Positions 60,247 to 64,000 of a DNA stretch of 64,000 nucleotides are shown piece by piece (within the stretch, counting starts at the first letter, position 1; each line of letters starts with the position of its first letter). The translations under genes and the position numbers were made by a program. The DNA comes from Pseudodesulfovibrio indicus (GTDB taxonomy: Bacteria; Desulfobacterota; Desulfovibrionia; Desulfovibrionales; Desulfovibrionaceae): positions 2,294,001-2,358,000 of the forward strand of contig NZ_CP014206.1 in the NCBI RefSeq assembly GCF_001563225.1. Direction: 5' to 3'. The notes under the pieces were generated by a model. That model worked only from the letters and a program-made list of their open reading frames with translations, did not search any database and had not been told where the DNA came from.

Positions 60247-61443
60247 TCAATCCAGCCAGTGCGGGGCGTCGCGCAGGAACTGCGTGCCGACCCGGGCCAC
60301 GTACACCCGTTCCGGGTATCGCCGGCGGTATTTTTCCCAGAACCGCTCCTGCAGCGCCTCGTCCTCCGGGGTCGAACGCCAGGTTCCGTCCAGCCGCTGC
60401 TCCATCTCCCGCACCGCGGCCAGGATTTCCTCCGGGCTGTTGTCCAGCACCTGAACGCCCGCCTCCACGATGTCCTTGTAATTGTACATGCCCAGCGCAG
60501 GCGTATCCAGGACCTCGGAGAGCGTCAGGAACCGCTCTTCGCGGGTGGACCAGTAGTGCTTGAGGATGGTCAGGTTGCGGCTTCCCCAAGTGGTGATCAT
60601 CGTCGGGGGGATCATGTTCACCCACAGGGTGGGGCGGCGGAAGCACTGCGCAGCCACCGTATCCGGGCCGGTGGCGCAGGTGATGTAGAAATGGCAGCGT
60701 CCGGCCAGGTAGATGTCCATCAGCGGTGTCGTCTTGCCGGAGAAAGGGTAATCAATGAAATTCGGGTCGCTCCAGGCGACCTTTTTTTCGGCCGTCGAGC
60801 CCGCCCGGACCACCGTGAACCGTTCGGCCATGTGCTTGAAGGCGGGGATGTAGGTGTCGATGTCGGTGTTGCGGAACTCGTAGTGGGTGTTGTCCTCATG
60901 GGGATTGTGTTCCAGGAGGTACTTGTAGTCGCGGCCGAGGACCGGGACGAAGGGACGATCCGGGGCCATGCCGAGCTGTTCCGCCTGCCGTTTGGCCTCA
61001 GCCTCCTCGGCCGGGGTGAAGTTGATGTGTTGTTCGGTCTTCTCCATGAAGTTCTCGAAGTCAAAGGTCCCCATCCGTTCTTCCTGGCGGGAGATCACGC
61101 CCAGGCCGCCGAGTTTGTGACAGACGTCGAACAGGGGCAGAAAAATCTGGTGGATGGGCAGGACCCGCTTCCACATGTCGAGCAGGGCCGGGTTGCAGGG
61201 GATATCGCGGTGGACATAGACTCGGAATTCCCTGGGAAGCCTGTCCATATCAATGAGGCTGCAGAAGAGTTCGGTGTTGGCGCCGAAGTGACCTATGCGG
61301 TCCACGCGCAAGGTGTAGATTTTGAACGGGATCGGGGAAACGAGGTTGAACAGGGCGGCCAGCAGGGCGAACGGCAGGTACAGGGGCCAGGTTATGACTC
61401 GGAACCATTTGAGCTTGATTCGATAGTGCGGCTGTTTCGTCAT
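60247..61443 (-). CDS. TIGR04372-like glycosyltransferase
   Basis: A 398-residue protein with an N-terminal hydrophobic stretch (VITWPLYLPFALLAALFNLV). The segment RVDRIGHFGANTELFCSLID is the hallmark of the TIGR04372 group of uncharacterised glycosyltransferases. Later motifs are VVRAGSTAEKKVAW and ITCATGPDTVAAQCFRRPTL. It is convergent with the methyltransferase gene and 3 bases from the flippase-like gene upstream. Confidence 0.78.
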   Translation of the reverse strand: MTKQPHYRIKLKWFRVITWPLYLPFALLAALFNLVSPIPFKIYTLRVDRIGHFGANTELFCSLIDMDRLPREFRVYVHRDIPCNPALLDMWKRVLPIHQIFLPLFDVCHKLGGLGVISRQEERMGTFDFENFMEKTEQHINFTPAEEAEAKRQAEQLGMAPDRPFVPVLGRDYKYLLEHNPHEDNTHYEFRNTDIDTYIPAFKHMAERFTVVRAGSTAEKKVAWSDPNFIDYPFSGKTTPLMDIYLAGRCHFYITCATGPDTVAAQCFRRPTLWVNMIPPTMITTWGSRNLTILKHYWSTREERFLTLSEVLDTPALGMYNYKDIVEAGVQVLDNSPEEILAAVREMEQRLDGTWRSTPEDEALQERFWEKYRRRYPERVYVARVGTQFLRDAPHWLD

Positions 61444-61446
61444 CGC

Positions 61447-62406
61447 TTATGAATCCTGTGTTTCTTCGTTTGCGTGTGTCAGGGTGCTCGCCTTCATGCC
61501 TGATGTTGCGAAGACAAGCAATCCCATCAGCGTGGGGGGGATGAAGTTGTAGGCGCGGACCGTCAGGGCGATGGCCAGGGCGTCGGTCTTGGCCATGCCG
61601 CTGTAGGCCAGGATGGCCACCATGGCCCCTTCGGTCATGCCGATGCCGCCAGGCAGGCCGGGAATGGTCAGCCCGAGATAGACCGCGCCGTAGATTCCCA
61701 GCACCTGCGCCGGGGTCAGGTCCATGCCCATCAGCCAGATGGGGATCAGCCCCAGATAGGCGAAGTTGCAGAACCACAGGAGCACCGTGGATCCGAGCGG
61801 CCTGAGCATGGTCCGTCCCTGCATGGCCTGGCGGATGGCGGCCGTGCCCTGGCGGACCGAACGGCGCAGCCGCTCGCTGGGGATTCGGGCCGGCTCCAGT
61901 CCCTGGGGCGGGATGCGCCGGGCCATGAGGATGAGCACCGCCCAGCACAGGAGCACGGCCAGGGTCAGGGGCAGGCCGTAGAGTCCCAGGCCGAAGACCA
62001 CCGCCGCGACCAGCCCGGTCAGGGCCAGGATGTTCACGTCCAGGAACCGCTCCAGAAAGATGATGCCCATGGATTGGGAGAATCCCAGCACCGACTTGCG
62101 CTTGAAGTAGACCGCCTTGGCGAACTCGCCCAGCTTGGCGGGCAGGACGTTGTTGACGGCCACGGCCAGCAGGGTGCCGAGCATGCCCAGCGCGGTGGTG
62201 ATGCGCCCTTCGGACAACTGGCTCAACCGCAGCCCCATGAGCACGTAGATGGGCAGGGTGGTGGCCAGGACCGCCAGCGCCTTGAGCGGGGAGTAGTGCG
62301 AAAACGTCTCGGCCAACGAAGGCCAGTCCACATCCGTGAAGAGGTAGAACAGGCAGGCGGCCAGCACGGCCAGTTGCAGCAGGATGAACAGGATTCGCGT
62401 TTTCAT
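61447..62406 (-). CDS. Lysylphosphatidylglycerol synthase-type membrane protein (UPF0104)
   Basis: A 319-residue polytopic membrane protein with about 8 helices of the LPG_synthase_TM (UPF0104) family. The conserved segment NNVLPAKLGEFAKAVYFKRK and PGLPGGIGMTEGAMVAIL are typical. Members range from lipid flippases (MprF) to proteins of unknown role in glycan loci. It is followed after 3 bases by the TIGR04372 glycosyltransferase, consistent with lipid-linked sugar handling. Confidence 0.85.
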   Translation of the reverse strand: MKTRILFILLQLAVLAACLFYLFTDVDWPSLAETFSHYSPLKALAVLATTLPIYVLMGLRLSQLSEGRITTALGMLGTLLAVAVNNVLPAKLGEFAKAVYFKRKSVLGFSQSMGIIFLERFLDVNILALTGLVAAVVFGLGLYGLPLTLAVLLCWAVLILMARRIPPQGLEPARIPSERLRRSVRQGTAAIRQAMQGRTMLRPLGSTVLLWFCNFAYLGLIPIWLMGMDLTPAQVLGIYGAVYLGLTIPGLPGGIGMTEGAMVAILAYSGMAKTDALAIALTVRAYNFIPPTLMGLLVFATSGMKASTLTHANEETQDS

Positions 62407-62481
62407 GGCATGGGTTCCGGCGTTCCGGATGCAGGCATATACCTATGCTTTTCAGCGGTATTTGGCAAATGGCCGGAGCAC

Positions 62482-62515
62482 GAAAAAGGGGGTTGCGACG
62501 GCCGCCGCAACCCCC
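62482..62515 (-). terminator. Terminator after the amino acid ABC transporter
   Basis: GGGGGTTGCG (62488-62497) pairs with CGCAACCCCC (62506-62515) in a perfect 10-bp stem with an 8-base loop. On the minus strand T5 follows (62487-62483). It is 21 bases after the stop of the ATPase gene. Confidence 0.88.
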
Positions 62516-62536
62516 GTGTGATCAGGGATGATCCAT

Positions 62537-63268
<732 letters not shown>

Positions 63269-63270
63269 GG

Positions 63271-64000
63271 CTAGGCCTCCGCAGTCCGCTTTTCAAGGTA
63301 TTGGACGAACATGGACAGCGTGAAGGTGATGACCAGGTACATCAGGGCGCAGACGAACCACAGTTCGTAGGGCATCAGGCTGGTGGTCACCGCCTCGCGC
63401 GTGGCCTTGGTCAGTTCGGGGATGGCGATGACGCCGAGCAGCGAGGAGTCCTTGATCAGGCTGATGAACTGGCCCGCCAGCGGGGGCAGGATGCGCTTGA
63501 ACGCCTGGGGCAGGATGATCTTGACCATGGCCTTGGACTTGGTCATGCCCAGGGACCGGGCGGCTTCCATCTGGCCCCTGTGGATGGACTGGATGCCCGC
63601 TCGGACGATCTCGGCCACATAGGCCCCGGCGAAGATGGCCAGGGACGCGACGCCGAACCACAGCGAGGGAACCTGCGGCAGCCCGGACAGCGCCAGGAGA
63701 TTGTTGATGATGGTGCCGAGCACGAAGTACCACATGATGATCTGGACCAGCAGCGGGGTGCCCCGGATCAGTTCGATGTAGGTGATGGCGGACCATTTCA
63801 GGAATGGGTTCTGCGAAACGCGGGCCAGGCCGGTGAACAGGCCGAGCAGGATGCCGAGGATGATGGAAACGAAACTGACCTCGACGGTGATCAGCAGGCC
63901 ATGCATGAGCATGCCCATTTTCCCTTCCTGGTACGTCCCGATGGTGTCGCCCATGTACAGGGTGTCGCCCTTGTCGACCAGGATGTTCGATCCGGGGACG
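63271..64000 (-). CDS. Polar amino acid ABC transporter permease (5' end outside window)
   Basis: A HisM/GlnP-type permease with several membrane helices and the EAA coupling loop [24 protein letters not shown]. An ATG lies at 63954, but the frame stays open to the right edge (upstream residues include [10 protein letters not shown]). The gene probably begins beyond 64000 with an extra N-terminal span. The substrate-binding protein gene is expected upstream, outside the window. Confidence 0.88.
   Translation of the reverse strand, partial: VPGSNILVDKGDTLYMGDTIGTYQEGKMGMLMHGLLITVEVSFVSIILGILLGLFTGLARVSQNPFLKWSAITYIELIRGTPLLVQIIMWYFVLGTIINNLLALSGLPQVPSLWFGVASLAIFAGAYVAEIVRAGIQSIHRGQMEAARSLGMTKSKAMVKIILPQAFKRILPPLAGQFISLIKDSSLLGVIAIPELTKATREAVTTSLMPYELWFVCALMYLVITFTLSMFVQYLEKRTAEA

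Overview
The window is a GC-rich bacterial chromosome segment, most consistent with a sulfate-reducing deltaproteobacterium of the Desulfovibrionales (Desulfovibrio/Pseudodesulfovibrio type). The support is a Wolinella-type fumarate reductase next to a split class I fumarase, an ADTH-synthase-type first step of aromatic amino acid synthesis, a FeoAB operon with a Cys-rich FeoB-associated membrane protein, and a TIGR03960-type radical SAM protein. The species is inferred, not proven. I see no rRNA, tRNA, CRISPR array, transposase or prophage.

Region 1 (1-8.6 kb) holds the end of the fumarate reductase flavoprotein gene and frdB, the two fumarase subunits, a 56-residue orphan protein, a periplasmic solute-binding protein, a damaged PLP aminotransferase gene, a CoA-disulfide-reductase/rhodanese fusion and a receiver-only response regulator. 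Region 2 (8.6-14.3 kb) is a complete oligopeptide ABC operon (dppABCDF order, minus strand). Region 3 (14.5-30.2 kb) is housekeeping and signalling: a lipoprotein, a large radical SAM protein, a VC2705-type sodium/solute symporter (frameshifted) with its small subunit and a divergent DUF294 nucleotidyltransferase, glycosyltransferases, a PilZ protein, an MltC-like lytic transglycosylase, an Hpt protein, ADTH synthase, RidA and a nucleoside-recognition membrane protein. Region 4 (30.2-33.2 kb) is a MITE-like repeat and the iron-regulated feo operon.

Region 5 (33.6-62.4 kb) is a large surface-polysaccharide locus in two divergent halves. The minus-strand half (33.6-45.5 kb) is a tightly overlapping operon for CMP-legionaminic acid, including an amidotransferase/HisH/HisF set expected to install an acetamidino group. 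It is followed upstream by glycosyltransferases, methyltransferases and a sugar epimerase (45.6-51.5 kb). The plus-strand half (51.9-60.2 kb) is a stranger module: a cytidylyltransferase-PfkB kinase fusion in reversed HldE order, an unassigned protein, a GmhA-like isomerase, and two paralogous radical SAM proteins that flank a thiamine-dependent dehydrogenase E1 alpha/beta pair without E2 or E3. The last 1.5 kb are a polar amino acid ABC transporter.

The best regulatory find is a transcription attenuator with a Phe/Tyr-rich leader peptide upstream of ADTH synthase (28.64-28.78 kb). The best candidate for an undescribed system is the radical SAM / E1 alpha-beta module at 51.9-59.3 kb. Four genes carry single-base frameshifts with clean homology on both sides, and one also has a 63-bp internal duplication. 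These may be assembly errors or real lesions.
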